The position numbers and the translations under genes are program-made. Shown in pieces: positions 53,871 through 62,713 of a DNA stretch of 64,000 bases (position 1 is its first letter; each line of letters opens with the position of its first letter). The notes below the pieces were generated by a model, which saw nothing but the letters and a program-made list of their open reading frames with translations, did no database searches and had not been told where the DNA came from. Source of the stretch: Butyrivibrio sp. AE3009 (lineage in GTDB: Bacteria > Bacillota > Clostridia > Lachnospirales > Lachnospiraceae); NCBI RefSeq assembly GCF_000420845.1, contig NZ_ATVS01000011.1, positions 43,092 to 107,091 on the forward strand. Direction: 5' to 3'.

Positions 53871-54590
53871 TCAGGCTGCATTAGTAAGTATCAAGGCTAT
53901 TCCGGAAATGATCAGCATAATTATCACAATCTTTTTCACATATTTCTCGTCGATCACACGGGCGCTGAGCATGCCTGCCCCAAGACCGGCCAGCATGCAT
54001 GGTGCCAGCCATAGAGCCATCTTCAGAGCTTCTAAGGTGATTATTCCATACAGACTGTAGAGAATGATCCTAAAGGAGTTCTCAATCACAAAGACCAGGC
54101 AGATATTTGCCTTGAAAGCCTTGGAATCCTCAGTCACTCTGCCTATATATGCGCCAAGCAGTGCTCCCACGCCGTATAGGCCGCACAAAAAGCCTGATAA
54201 AATACCTATGACCGTCAGAAGTATCCTCGACTGCTTCGCTTTTTTCGAAGAAAACTCTCTAAAGAGCATCTCTATACCAACCAAAATCACAAGCACGCCG
54301 AAGATAATCTTAATGACTGTCACATCAGCATTTTTAAGAAAAAGAACACCTCCAAGGCTGCCGGCAATCACCAGAACCGATAGCGGGATGCAGATTTTTA
54401 AATCTATGGATCTGCGCTCTTTCCAGCTGATTATCAGATTGGTGGGATAGCCAAGGATCAGCTCCACCGGAGAAATATTTATATTGGCATTGCCAAAGCT
54501 CAGTATTGAGGTAAAAACGAGAGTGTTGGCAAACCCGCACTGGCCCTTAACAAAAAAGGCACAAATCGTTGCAATTATCCAAAAGATCAT
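53871..54590 (-). CDS. TSUP family (TauE/SafE) anion permease
   Basis: 239 residues with about eight membrane spans in two repeats. 'FFVKGQCGFANTLVFTSILS' near the N-terminus and 'GILSGFLCGLYGVGALLGAY' in the second half are the duplicated TauE/SafE motifs. Members move sulfite, sulfoacetate or other sulfur-containing anions. It is the last gene of a four-gene row: thioesterase, C_GCAxxG_C_C protein, 42-residue membrane peptide, TSUP. AAGGG is 5 nt before the ATG. Confidence 0.9.
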   Translation of the reverse strand: MIFWIIATICAFFVKGQCGFANTLVFTSILSFGNANINISPVELILGYPTNLIISWKERRSIDLKICIPLSVLVIAGSLGGVLFLKNADVTVIKIIFGVLVILVGIEMLFREFSSKKAKQSRILLTVIGILSGFLCGLYGVGALLGAYIGRVTEDSKAFKANICLVFVIENSFRIILYSLYGIITLEALKMALWLAPCMLAGLGAGMLSARVIDEKYVKKIVIIMLIISGIALILTNAA

Positions 54591-54599
54591 AAAATCCCT

Positions 54600-54728
54600 T
54601 TACTTATCTGTATTTTTGACTATCCAAATTGCCAGTAAAATGCAGATTACTTTAGCAATAGTACTTATTATGGCATTATCATCAGCAGTCAGCTGCGCCC
54701 CTGTGTTTACAAGAGCATGCTCAGGCAT
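54600..54728 (-). CDS. Small membrane peptide (42 aa), between C_GCAxxG_C_C gene and TSUP permease
   Basis: An ATG-started frame of 42 codons (MPEHALVNTGAQLTADDNAI, then a hydrophobic helix ISTIAKVICILLAIWIVK) ends in NTDK. Its start lies inside the end of the upstream gene (8-nt overlap), which suggests translational coupling, and its stop is 9 nt before the TSUP ATG. The single membrane helix, the tight fit between two genes and the lack of any alternative use of the DNA support it. No family recognised. Confidence 0.6.
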   Translation of the reverse strand: MPEHALVNTGAQLTADDNAIISTIAKVICILLAIWIVKNTDK

Positions 54729-55074
54729 TCTTTATCATCTCTTCAAGCATGGCAGCAGCTTCGCCAACAAGATCATTGCAGGTTCTGCCTGTGCCGGTTC
54801 TCTGAGCGATCAGGGTCTTACAATCAAGACTTCCGTTCTTATCAAGAAAGGCCTTCTCATATTCGGCAGCCTTATCTATACCAAGTTTTTCAAGCATAGC
54901 TACAACGCTCAGATATGTTCCGCATTTACCATCAATACTTCTTGGAGCAGGCACCAGGTTCTTTGCCTCATCCTCAGATACACCAAGCGTCTCTGCAAAT
55001 GCTAACGCCAGGGAAGTTGAACAGTTATTGCCATTTTTGTGAAAATTCCTGGCCTTAGTTTCTAATTCTGTCAT
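54721..55074 (-). CDS. C_GCAxxG_C_C family protein
   Basis: 117 residues with the spaced cysteine pattern of this putative redox family: Cys in 'HKNGNNCSTSLALAFAETLG' and 'SIDGKCGTYLSVVAML', and two in 'NGSLDCKTLIAQRTGTGRTC'. The name motif GCAxxG is modified here to GKCGTY. Members occur in anaerobes near redox or transporter genes and probably bind a metal or iron-sulfur centre; function unknown. GGAGGATATC precedes the ATG. It is 28 nt after the thioesterase gene. Confidence 0.85.
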   Translation of the reverse strand: MTELETKARNFHKNGNNCSTSLALAFAETLGVSEDEAKNLVPAPRSIDGKCGTYLSVVAMLEKLGIDKAAEYEKAFLDKNGSLDCKTLIAQRTGTGRTCNDLVGEAAAMLEEMIKNA

Positions 55075-55102
55075 AATGATATCCTCCTATAAAAAACTAA
55101 AA

Positions 55103-55516
55103 TCAATTGTCTGCTGCAACAAGCCCGGAAAGAGTGTTAAATAATTCAGGATACTCCTGCTTCATCCTTATTGGTCTGCCCTCCGTATTAAGAAAAGCAT
55201 GGGATGATGTGCCCAGGCAAACCACATTTCCGTCCTTATTCTTCATTTCATAAGCAAGGTGGAGCTTAACTCCCTTGAACTCTTTTACTGAAACACTTAT
55301 CGAAACCTGATCAGCGAAGGTCGTTGTCTTCTTGTAATCACAGGTTACATTAAGGACCGGGGAGATGATCCCCATCTCCTCAAGTCTGGCGTAATCCCAG
55401 CCTATCTGCGAAAGAAAATCCACCCTTGCCTCCTCCATCCACCTGATGTAGTTGGAATGGTGTGTGATCCCCATCCTGTCAGTTTCGTAATATTGCACTG
55501 TATGAATATAGTCCAT
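55103..55516 (-). CDS. Acyl-CoA thioesterase, 4HBT hotdog fold
   Basis: 137 residues. 'YYETDRMGITHHSNYIRWME' near the N-terminus is the 4-hydroxybenzoyl-CoA thioesterase (YbgC/FadM-like) signature, with the active-site Asp aligned at about residue 13. 'VCLGTSSHAFLNTEGRPIRM' is the final strand pair. It hydrolyses acyl-CoA thioesters; chain specificity unknown. It heads the four-gene row ending in the TSUP permease. Confidence 0.9.
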   Translation of the reverse strand: MDYIHTVQYYETDRMGITHHSNYIRWMEEARVDFLSQIGWDYARLEEMGIISPVLNVTCDYKKTTTFADQVSISVSVKEFKGVKLHLAYEMKNKDGNVVCLGTSSHAFLNTEGRPIRMKQEYPELFNTLSGLVAADN

Positions 55517-55613
55517 GTCATAACCTCATGTTGAAAGCCAACCAAAAAATGTCACATCTTACTATATCGCCATGGTCAGTTAAGGTAAAGGAAAAAATCA
55601 GGAACATAAGATG

Positions 55614-55645
55614 AAAAAACGCCCCGAACATTTCTGTCCGGGGCG
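55614..55645 (-). terminator. Terminator of glgP
   Basis: On the minus strand CGCCCCG / CGGGGCG form a GC-rich stem with a 12-nt loop that can pair further, followed by TTTTTT. It lies 25 nt after the glgP stop. Confidence 0.9.
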
Positions 55646-55669
55646 CGTGGATTCAGTTCAAGCCCTAAC

Positions 55670-57982
55670 TTAGTTTAGATGCCAGATATCTCTGTTATAT
55701 TCATTTATTGTTCTGTCTGAGGAGAAGAATCCTGCTTTTGCAATGTTGGTCAGCATCATCTTCTTCCACTTATCACGGTTCTCGTAATCAGCGAAGATCT
55801 GATCCTTCTTCTCTATGTAGCTCTCAAGGTCGATGAGAGTCATGAACCAGTCCTTGTTAAGGAGCTCGTCGTGGAGTCTCTTGAGGTTCTCCTTGTGACC
55901 AACCTTAAGGGCTTCCTTGCTGGTGATGAAATCAACAGCTTCCTTGATTACTTTACTCTTCTTGTAGTAATCCTTGGAAACGTAATCAGCCTTCTTGTAG
56001 TGCTCGATTACTTCATCAGCGCTGACACCGAAGATGTAGATGTTGTCATCGCCTACAAGCTCGTGGATCTCTACGTTGGCACCATCGTCTGTTCCAAGGG
56101 TTACGGCGCCGTTCAGCATGAACTTCATATTGCCGGTTCCGGAAGCTTCCTTGGATGCAAGAGAGATCTGTTCTGATACATCGCAGGCAGGGATAAGTCT
56201 CTCAGCGTAGCTTACATTGTAGTTCTCTACCATAACTACCTTCATGTACTTGTTAACATCAGGATCGTTGTTGATGATCTCCTGAAGAACAAGAATAAGG
56301 TGGATGATGTCTCTTGCGATTACATAGGCAGGAGCAGCCTTGGCACCAAAGATGAAGGTAAGAGGTCTTGCAGGCTTCTTGCCGCCCTTGATCTCAAGGT
56401 ATTTATGGATAATGTAAAGAGCATTCATCTGCTGTCTCTTGTACTCGTGAAGTCTCTTTACCTGAATGTCAAAAATGGAATCGGGATCAACCTCTACTCC
56501 CTCGTGCTCCTTGAGGTAAGCAACCAGCTCCTCTTTTTTGCCTCTCTTGATGGCCTCGAGCTTATCGAGAACTGCCTCATCGTCGATGTGGTCAAGGAGC
56601 TTCTCAAGTTTGTTTGCATCCTTCTTGAAGCCGTCTCCGATGGTCTCTGACAGGAAATCTGCCAACGGATGGTTACAGGAAAGAAGCCATCTGCGGAAGG
56701 TGATTCCGTTGGTCTTGTTGTTGAACTTCTCAGGATAGAGCTTGTAGAAATCATTAAGTTCACTGTTCTTGAGGATCTCTGTATGAATAGCTGCTACACC
56801 ATTGATTGAGAAGCCATAGTGGATATCGATGAAGGCCATATGTACCTTCTTCTGCTTGTCGATGATCCAAACCTTGGAATTTCTCTTGTACTTGTCGCGG
56901 ATTCTCTTATCCAGCTCCTTGATGTAAGGAACAAGCTGAGGAACCACCTTCTCAAGATACTCAAGGGGCCAGGTCTCAAGAGCCTCTGCCAGGATTGTGT
57001 GGTTGGTGTAGGCACAGGTCTTACTTACAACGTTGATGGCCTCATCGATATTGAAGGCTTTCTCCTCAACAAGAATCCTGATAAGCTCAGGAATGATCAT
57101 TGTAGGATGTGTATCGTTGATCTGGATAACCGCATGGTTATGGAGCTCGTGAAGGTCATACTGACGCTCCTTCTGCTCTCTTAAGATAAGCTGTGCTGCA
57201 TTTGAAACCAGGAAATACTCCTGATATATTCTAAGAAGATTACCTGCCTCATCGGAATCATCCGGATAGAGGAAAAGAGTAAGGTTCTTATCTATTTTGG
57301 TCTTGTCAAAGTCGATGCCTTTTTTAACAAGGCTCTCATCTACGGACTCAATGTCAAAGAGGCGGAGCTTGTTAACTCCGGTGTCATAGCCCACAACATC
57401 CATGTTATAGAGACGGGAAACAACCTTCTTATCGCCAAAAGATACCTCGAAGGTAGTATCTGTCTTCTCAAGCCAGGACTGGTCTTCGATCCAGTCGTTC
57501 TTCTCTGCATTCTGAAGGTGATCCTTGAATACCTGCTTAAAAAGTCCGAAGTGATAATTGAGTCCGATGCCCTCTCCGGCCAGTCCAAGGGTTGCGATGG
57601 AATCAAGGAAACATGCTGCAAGTCTTCCGAGACCGCCGTTACCAAGTGAAGGCTCAGGCTCGCACTCCTCTATATCTGCAAGATTCTTGCCGTTCTTCTC
57701 AAGAATAGCCTTAACTCTGTCATATACTCTCAAGTTGATAAGGTTGTTGGAAAGAAGCTTACCGATAAGGAACTCCATTGAAATGTAGTAAACCTTCTTC
57801 TCACCGTTATAAACCTCGGCAACATTCATAAGACGTGTTGTCATCTCCAGAAGAACGAAGTAGGTCTCGCGGTCCGTAAGTTCCCTTAGGCTCTTGCCAA
57901 ACTTCTCGTCAGCCAGCTGCTCAAGCTGCTCTTCAAGATTAAGAACCAGAACGTCGCGCTGCATGTTGGTGTGCTTAGACAT
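55670..57982 (-). CDS. glgP: Glycogen/starch/alpha-glucan phosphorylase
   Basis: 770 residues. It releases glucose 1-phosphate from alpha-1,4-glucans using phosphate. '[20 protein letters not shown]' is the conserved N-terminal site, '[16 protein letters not shown]' the sugar-binding loop, and '[20 protein letters not shown]' contains the Lys that holds pyridoxal phosphate. A TTG ten codons upstream is in frame, but AGGAG 8 nt before the ATG at 57982 decides the start. Two LacI-type operators bracket its promoter and the lacI gene is immediately upstream, so glucan use is probably repressed by that regulator. Confidence 0.97.
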   Translation of the reverse strand: MSKHTNMQRDVLVLNLEEQLEQLADEKFGKSLRELTDRETYFVLLEMTTRLMNVAEVYNGEKKVYYISMEFLIGKLLSNNLINLRVYDRVKAILEKNGKNLADIEECEPEPSLGNGGLGRLAACFLDSIATLGLAGEGIGLNYHFGLFKQVFKDHLQNAEKNDWIEDQSWLEKTDTTFEVSFGDKKVVSRLYNMDVVGYDTGVNKLRLFDIESVDESLVKKGIDFDKTKIDKNLTLFLYPDDSDEAGNLLRIYQEYFLVSNAAQLILREQKERQYDLHELHNHAVIQINDTHPTMIIPELIRILVEEKAFNIDEAINVVSKTCAYTNHTILAEALETWPLEYLEKVVPQLVPYIKELDKRIRDKYKRNSKVWIIDKQKKVHMAFIDIHYGFSINGVAAIHTEILKNSELNDFYKLYPEKFNNKTNGITFRRWLLSCNHPLADFLSETIGDGFKKDANKLEKLLDHIDDEAVLDKLEAIKRGKKEELVAYLKEHEGVEVDPDSIFDIQVKRLHEYKRQQMNALYIIHKYLEIKGGKKPARPLTFIFGAKAAPAYVIARDIIHLILVLQEIINNDPDVNKYMKVVMVENYNVSYAERLIPACDVSEQISLASKEASGTGNMKFMLNGAVTLGTDDGANVEIHELVGDDNIYIFGVSADEVIEHYKKADYVSKDYYKKSKVIKEAVDFITSKEALKVGHKENLKRLHDELLNKDWFMTLIDLESYIEKKDQIFADYENRDKWKKMMLTNIAKAGFFSSDRTINEYNRDIWHLN

Positions 57983-58020
57983 TTTAATATCTCCTCTCGC
58001 AATAAAAAACAATTTTCCCA

Positions 58021-58073
58021 GGAAAACGTTTTCTTAATTCATAATACATACTTTACCATGAGAAAACGTTTTC
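58021..58073 (-). promoter_or_regulatory. glgP promoter with two LacI-family operators
   Basis: Two identical 12-bp palindromes GAAAACGTTTTC lie at 58022-58033 and 58062-58073, with centres 40 bp apart (about four helical turns). Between them on the minus strand is a -10 box TATTAT (58046-58041). The first operator covers the expected start site and the second the -35 region, where no good -35 hexamer exists. This fits repression, possibly with looping, by the adjacent LacI-type protein. The AACGTT centre is typical of LacI/GalR operators. Confidence 0.8.
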
Positions 58074-58099
58074 CGCAAGTTTTTTCTTACAAAATAATC

Positions 58100-59089
58100 T
58101 CAGCGGATAATATCCTCATACTTGATTCTCACCAGAGTATGGGGTATCACTACTTTTCTGCCCTTCTCTCCGCTCATAAGTCTGTCCAGCTCAATAAGAG
58201 CTTCCTCAGAGATCTTAACAAAGTCCTGCTTGACTGTGTTCATCTGCTTACCGGCGTAGCCCATGAGCAGTATCCCGTCAAAGCCGCAGACCGGTCTGAA
58301 GATGTCCATGTCTATCAGAGCCTTCATGGCTCCGATGGCCATAAGATCCGAGGCGCAGACAACGCAGTTTGTATTCTTGGCAAATTTCATGGTGATCTCT
58401 CTGGCCTTAAGCTCAGAGAAACCGCCGTTTCTTACGGTGAGCTTGAGCTTTTTCTCGGTGCAGAGCTTCTTGATACCATTAAGCCTCTCTGCGGTGACAT
58501 AGCCGTTTTCTTCTCCGGCAATGTACAGAACCTTCTTGCACTTGTTCTCCGTAATGGTCTTCTTGGCAACGTCATATTGCGCTTTTTCATGGTCGACGCT
58601 GACGGATGATGTAGTGTCATTTACCATTGGTGCGTCGATGACCACCATCTTGAATTTTCCGCTGTCAATGAGCCTATGAAGGACCTTGTCCTTAGTGGTT
58701 AGGCCGTAAACGATGATGCCCTTAATCCCCTGGGAGGCAAAATAGCTGGTGACTTCCTCAAGGTTCATATCTTCGATCATGGAAGTAAAAACGGTGATGA
58801 CATCCAGCTGCAGTTCCTTGGCCTTATGGACGGCTCCTGATATGTACTGCATGCCGATCTCGTCACTGGCCTGGGTCTCAAGATTGAGCTTGATGAGAAG
58901 TGCAACTCTGCCTGCCTTCTTGGAAGAAAGGGTAGCGGCTACGGCGTTTGGTACAAACCCCAAGCGTTCAACTACTTCATTTACCTTGGCTTTGGTTGCT
59001 TCGCTGACGTTGGGATAGTTGTTTAGCACCTTGGAAACAGTTGATATGGCTACGCCTGCTTCCCTGGCGACATCTTTGATGGAAACCAT
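58100..59089 (-). CDS. LacI family transcriptional regulator
   Basis: 329 residues. The N-terminal helix-turn-helix and hinge are 'VSIKDVAREAGVAISTVSKV' at residues 2-21 and 'NEVVERLGFVPNAVAATLSS'. The periplasmic-binding-protein-like ligand domain runs from about 60 to 325, with 'NCVVCASDLMAIGAMKALID'. The ligand is likely a sugar or sugar phosphate. It is directly upstream of glgP, and matching palindromes lie both before glgP and before its own gene, indicating control of glgP and autoregulation. AGGAG is 5 nt before the ATG. Confidence 0.94.
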   Translation of the reverse strand: MVSIKDVAREAGVAISTVSKVLNNYPNVSEATKAKVNEVVERLGFVPNAVAATLSSKKAGRVALLIKLNLETQASDEIGMQYISGAVHKAKELQLDVITVFTSMIEDMNLEEVTSYFASQGIKGIIVYGLTTKDKVLHRLIDSGKFKMVVIDAPMVNDTTSSVSVDHEKAQYDVAKKTITENKCKKVLYIAGEENGYVTAERLNGIKKLCTEKKLKLTVRNGGFSELKAREITMKFAKNTNCVVCASDLMAIGAMKALIDMDIFRPVCGFDGILLMGYAGKQMNTVKQDFVKISEEALIELDRLMSGEKGRKVVIPHTLVRIKYEDIIR

Positions 59090-59116
59090 TTATTCTCCTT
59101 ACTGTACCCGTTTTTT

Positions 59117-59172
59117 CGGAAAGCGTTTTCCGTACATGATATAATCATAACTTTTTACGACAGGTATGTCCA
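59117..59172 (-). promoter_or_regulatory. lacI promoter with downstream operator
   Basis: On the minus strand -35 TGGACA (59172-59167) and -10 TATGAT (59149-59144) are 17 nt apart. The palindrome CGGAAAACGCTTTCCG (59132-59117, one mismatch) lies just downstream of the expected start point. It resembles the two glgP operators, so the regulator probably limits its own synthesis. Confidence 0.78.
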
Positions 59173-59427
59173 ATGAAAATTGCATAAAAACATCAGCCTA
59201 CAAAATATAGGCGGATTAGCTATGGCAGCTAATATGTGCGGCCAGGAGATAATGGATGGTCAAAGCTTCGTATTTATGGGGGGGTGGATGTAGATTTATG
59301 CCATAAAAGCTTGATAAATAGCAATATTTAGGTAGATAGAATTAGGAGAACGCAGTAAAATACTGGCATGTTTCCGTTAAATATAATCAAATGGCGCATA
59401 AATTCTATATCAAGGAGGATTTTGTCT
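59173..59427 (+). other. Intergenic region upstream of the leader peptide; no gene recognised
   Basis: This 255-nt stretch has no convincing open frame. It contains a perfect hairpin ATTAGCT-ATGGC-AGCTAAT (59215-59233), preceded by CCTA-N8-TAGG, and a lone -10-like TATAAT at 59382-59387 with a poor -35. It may be an untranslated leader or carry a small RNA, but no known riboswitch consensus was seen. Confidence 0.4.
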
Positions 59428-59466
59428 ATGATGAAAAAAGGATTGTGGGGAGGATGTAAGAGATGA
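59428..59466 (+). CDS. 12-codon leader peptide coupled to the next gene
   Basis: The frame reads MMKKGLWGGCKR and has a strong ribosome site (AAGGAGG, 9 nt before the ATG). Its TGA overlaps the ATG of the downstream membrane-protein gene (ATGA, 59463-59466). The downstream gene's own GGGAGG lies inside this frame. Such short coupled frames usually tune translation of the gene behind them. Whether the peptide itself acts is unknown. Confidence 0.5.
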   Translation: MMKKGLWGGCKR

Positions 59467-59891
59467 AGCCTAGCTTAAGATTTGTTATTGATGTTTTCAT
59501 TTCACTGGCTGTTTCTGCAAGCTACTTCGTGTTATCCGGGGCTGAATTTGATATTGCGTTTTTCCTGTTTATTCAGGGCTGCGCAATTATAATGGCAACT
59601 TCTGTAGCTGTAGCACATCAGGATTGTTTCGAGCTTATAACCTTTGGTCTTTTGTACCTGAAGCACTCCATTCTGACCGTTTTGAAATGCTTTATCCCTT
59701 TGATCATTGTATACCTCATCACCGTTTACGGTATGAAGATGGATGAAAACAGCGAGACTTATATCAATTTCCTCGGCATTGTTTTCTGTATCACAGCTAA
59801 CGTATACTGCTACATCAGAGATCTGAAGAGAAAAGCTGCAAAACAGGCCGCTGCAAATCAGTCATCTGCTTCCAATAGACCCGCAGCTTAA
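59463..59891 (+). CDS. Small multi-span membrane protein, unknown function
   Basis: 142 residues with four hydrophobic helices (about 6-24, 30-50, 60-92, 103-118) and a Lys/Ala/Gln-rich cytoplasmic tail. I do not recognise the family. It is preceded by the coupled 12-codon leader and followed by a strong terminator, so it is a single-gene unit. Confidence 0.7.
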   Translation: MKPSLRFVIDVFISLAVSASYFVLSGAEFDIAFFLFIQGCAIIMATSVAVAHQDCFELITFGLLYLKHSILTVLKCFIPLIIVYLITVYGMKMDENSETYINFLGIVFCITANVYCYIRDLKRKAAKQAAANQSSASNRPAA

Positions 59892-59910
59892 ATTTAATAC
59901 TGAGTAACTC

Positions 59911-59962
59911 AAAAAAGGAATGACTCCTATTCACTTTCATGGATAGTCGACATTCCTTTTTT
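59911..59962. terminator. Bidirectional terminator
   Basis: AAAAAAGGAATG (59911-59922) and CATTCCTTTTTT (59951-59962) are perfect 12-bp reverse complements with a 28-nt loop, giving U runs in both directions. It ends the small membrane-protein gene on the plus strand and can end the SGNH gene transcript on the minus strand. Confidence 0.85.
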
Positions 59963-60063
59963 CTCTCGTTTCGAAAATCATCGCGTCGTACAAGAACTGC
60001 GTGTTTTCCGGTATTTTCCCCGTGCAGTCCCATTAATTCAGCTAGGTTTACTGCATTCACCAA

Positions 60064-60966
60064 TCACATGGAGCCCATGATAAAGCTCCATTCAAAGGAG
60101 TTGGGTTTGGGGCTGTAGTGGATTCCGTCGGAGTCAATCTGAAGATTGGAATAGACGTAGGAGTACATGTCGATAACTTTGACTCCGTGTGCGTTTGCCC
60201 AGGCGGTTATCTGCTGGTTAAAGGCCGCCATGTCTTCGTTGCGGTATCTGGTGCTGTCCCATTCGTCAAGACACTCATTGGCTGTGGGTCCCACATTGCA
60301 GATCACAAGGTTGATTCCTCTGGCAAGAAGACCTTCATAATAGGTCTTGTACTGTTCTATGTTGTAATGATCATTGCAGCCAAGCCAGGTTACAACTGTA
60401 TCGTATTCCGAATCATAACGTCCCAAAATCTCAACCAAATAGTCATAGCCTTTGCCATTCTCGGCAAATACTCTCACACCGCCCTGATTAAGATCATATA
60501 TCTCGTAGCCTTCTCCGTCGAAGATATCTACGGTTCTGGAATCTCCGATAAAAAAGATCCTTCCGTAGTCCTTAGGCTGCTCTGCTGCGGCTGCTTCCGG
60601 CTGCTGAGGGCTCTCAGTTTCTGCAGTAGTCTCCTGATTATCAGGTTCTGCGGGAGCTGTCGAACTTACGGCTGCGGAATCGTCTTTTTGGGCTGCTTCC
60701 TTATCTGCAGGCTGCGTGGTAGCAGCGCTTGATGCATCGGAGCCCGCCTCGTTCTTGTCTGTAAGGGACATCTGCGCTGTGGCCTCTTCTGCTTGTGGGG
60801 CCTCTGTCTTATCAGCTGATGCCTCCTCTGCGCTACCTTCCTCTTCTGCAACCACTTCCACAAATGAAGCCTCTGAAACTCCGGACTCGGCGGTTATTTC
60901 TTTCTGACCACATCCAAACAGCATAACGCAGGAAAGGATCATGGCTGCTACAAACTTATTTTTCAT
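60064..60966 (-). CDS. SGNH/GDSL-type hydrolase lipoprotein
   Basis: 300 residues. A lipoprotein signal ends at 'VMLFGC' (Cys19). A long Glu/Ala/Ser-rich linker (about 25-128) leads to an SGNH domain: block I 'RIFFIGDSRTVDIF' with the nucleophile Ser, block III 'VTWLGCNDHYNIEQY' with Asn, and the catalytic Asp-x-x-His in 'DSDGIHYSPK'. It is a surface-tethered esterase or acetylhydrolase, possibly acting on wall or plant polysaccharides (inference). Its start is 29 nt after the AgcS transporter stop. Confidence 0.88.
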   Translation of the reverse strand: MKNKFVAAMILSCVMLFGCGQKEITAESGVSEASFVEVVAEEEGSAEEASADKTEAPQAEEATAQMSLTDKNEAGSDASSAATTQPADKEAAQKDDSAAVSSTAPAEPDNQETTAETESPQQPEAAAAEQPKDYGRIFFIGDSRTVDIFDGEGYEIYDLNQGGVRVFAENGKGYDYLVEILGRYDSEYDTVVTWLGCNDHYNIEQYKTYYEGLLARGINLVICNVGPTANECLDEWDSTRYRNEDMAAFNQQITAWANAHGVKVIDMYSYVYSNLQIDSDGIHYSPKPNSFEWSFIMGSM

Positions 60967-60995
60967 AAATTACTCCATCTTTTACTTATTGTTTT

Positions 60996-62528
60996 TTACT
61001 TATTGGCTTTCTTATCCCAGACCTCCGCTTCTGTTCCGATCACCTTGGAGGTGAAGGGAGTTCCGTCATTTTTCTCGAAGTGTTCCTGTGCTTTTTTAAC
61101 ATACTTAAAGCCCATATACAAAAGAGGTATATTGCAATAAGCGATGAGAATGTTGGCAAAATCGGACAGATCCCACAGTGCTCCCAGGTCCATTCCTACG
61201 ATTGATGTAAGCATTCCGAAGCAGATAACGGCGATGTCAATTACACGAATAACATTGATAAATGCGGCGCTCTTGCTGATTCTGTTTGCACAGATCTCAG
61301 AAAATGACATGAAGCCCAGAAGGCAGGTAAATGCAAACAGCCCAAAGCACAGTGATACCAAAAGGGTCACGGCGCTGTTAAACAAAGTTCCGGGTGTAAG
61401 CTCTGTGACCGATGCCAGATACTTGGGGAGCTTGCCCAGCTCAAACCATGCGTCAGCGGCATCTGTAAGCCATACTCTACCCATGATAACAACAAATCCT
61501 GTAAGTGTACAGATGACGATTGTATCCAAAAATACGCCGATGGCCTGAACACAGCCCTGATCGCAGGGGTGCGCTGCATCGGAAGCAGCTGCGGGCATTG
61601 TGATGGTACCCTGGCCGGCTTCGTTGGACATAAGACCTCTCTTAACGCCCTGCATAAGGGCAATTCCGAAGGCTCCGCCAAATACTGCTTCAGGTTTGAA
61701 GGCCTCGGTAAAAATGGCATAGAAGAACCAGGGAATACGTGTGAAGTTGATAAGGATCAGAACAAGCACTGTAACCACGTATACGATAGCCATGATCGGT
61801 ACGAGAACGTCAGTTACTTTGGAAATCTTTTTGGTTCCGCCGAAGGATACGGCAACGGTTGCAATAATTACGATGGCAAAGCCGATCCAGTATACGGGAT
61901 GAGTTGTAGGAAGGTCTGATCCGCTTACGATACTGCAGATCTGTCCCATTGCAGAAACCGTGTTAAAGCCCTGGGCGGGGAAGCACAAAATAGCATATAT
62001 GATGTACATCAGTGACAGAACAACGCCCACAACTGCGGAATTCTTAAGAAGTCTTCTGCCGTAAAAGGCCATACCTCCGATGTACTCTCCGTCTTTTTCC
62101 TCCTTGAATATCTGGGAAAGGGTGGACTCGACAAAGGCTGTTGCCATTCCGAAAAAGGCTGAGATCCACATCCAGAGCAGGGCTCCGGGGCCGCCCACCG
62201 ATACCGCACCGGTGACACCAAGGATATTCCCCGGGCCGACACGCATGGCAGTTGATAGGAAGAATGAGGCCAGAGGCGAGATTCCTGTTTTGGCCTTGCT
62301 GTTCTTAAGAACCTCGATGCCATGTTTGAATTTGCGAACCTGAATGAAACGAAGTCTGATCGTAAAATAGATACCCGAGCCAATCAGCAAAATGATAGCC
62401 AGTGAGAAATTTCCCAAGATGGGAATGTTTGAATACCATGAAAAATTCGTGGGGAAGTCCCAAAAAAGATCGGAAACAACCTGAATTCTCCCACATACTG
62501 CCGTGATAAACGCCAATAATCCATCCAT
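60996..62528 (-). CDS. agcS: Amino acid carrier, alanine/glycine:cation symporter (AgcS family)
   Basis: 510 residues with about ten or eleven membrane spans. AGCS signatures are 'STAMRVGPGNILGVTGAVSV' early on, 'GALLWMWISAFFGMATAFVE', and 'MQGVKRGLMSNEAGQGTITM' in the second half. It imports alanine or glycine with sodium. The frame opens eight codons earlier, but GGAGG is 8 nt before the ATG at 62528. The SGNH lipoprotein gene follows in the same direction. Confidence 0.93.
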   Translation of the reverse strand: MDGLLAFITAVCGRIQVVSDLFWDFPTNFSWYSNIPILGNFSLAIILLIGSGIYFTIRLRFIQVRKFKHGIEVLKNSKAKTGISPLASFFLSTAMRVGPGNILGVTGAVSVGGPGALLWMWISAFFGMATAFVESTLSQIFKEEKDGEYIGGMAFYGRRLLKNSAVVGVVLSLMYIIYAILCFPAQGFNTVSAMGQICSIVSGSDLPTTHPVYWIGFAIVIIATVAVSFGGTKKISKVTDVLVPIMAIVYVVTVLVLILINFTRIPWFFYAIFTEAFKPEAVFGGAFGIALMQGVKRGLMSNEAGQGTITMPAAASDAAHPCDQGCVQAIGVFLDTIVICTLTGFVVIMGRVWLTDAADAWFELGKLPKYLASVTELTPGTLFNSAVTLLVSLCFGLFAFTCLLGFMSFSEICANRISKSAAFINVIRVIDIAVICFGMLTSIVGMDLGALWDLSDFANILIAYCNIPLLYMGFKYVKKAQEHFEKNDGTPFTSKVIGTEAEVWDKKANK

Positions 62529-62662
62529 ACTTTTTTCCTCCGATTTAATCAAAAAAAAAAATTGTCCCCAAGAATATATCTATAATTTCATTATACGCCT
62601 GATCTACGGTATTTCGTCAGCATAAAATGCTGTCTGTCTTGCAAAAAGCGCTTGATGGGCAG

Positions 62663-62699
62663 AAAAAAGGTGCCGGACCGTTATAGGTACGACACCTTT
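62663..62699 (-). terminator. Terminator after the repeat-protein gene
   Basis: On the minus strand AAAGGTG / CACCTTT close a hairpin with additional inner pairing (TCGTACC/GGTCCGG), followed by a TTT run. It lies 15 nt after the stop at 62714. Confidence 0.75.
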
Positions 62700-62713
62700 G
62701 AATGCTATTTTAT

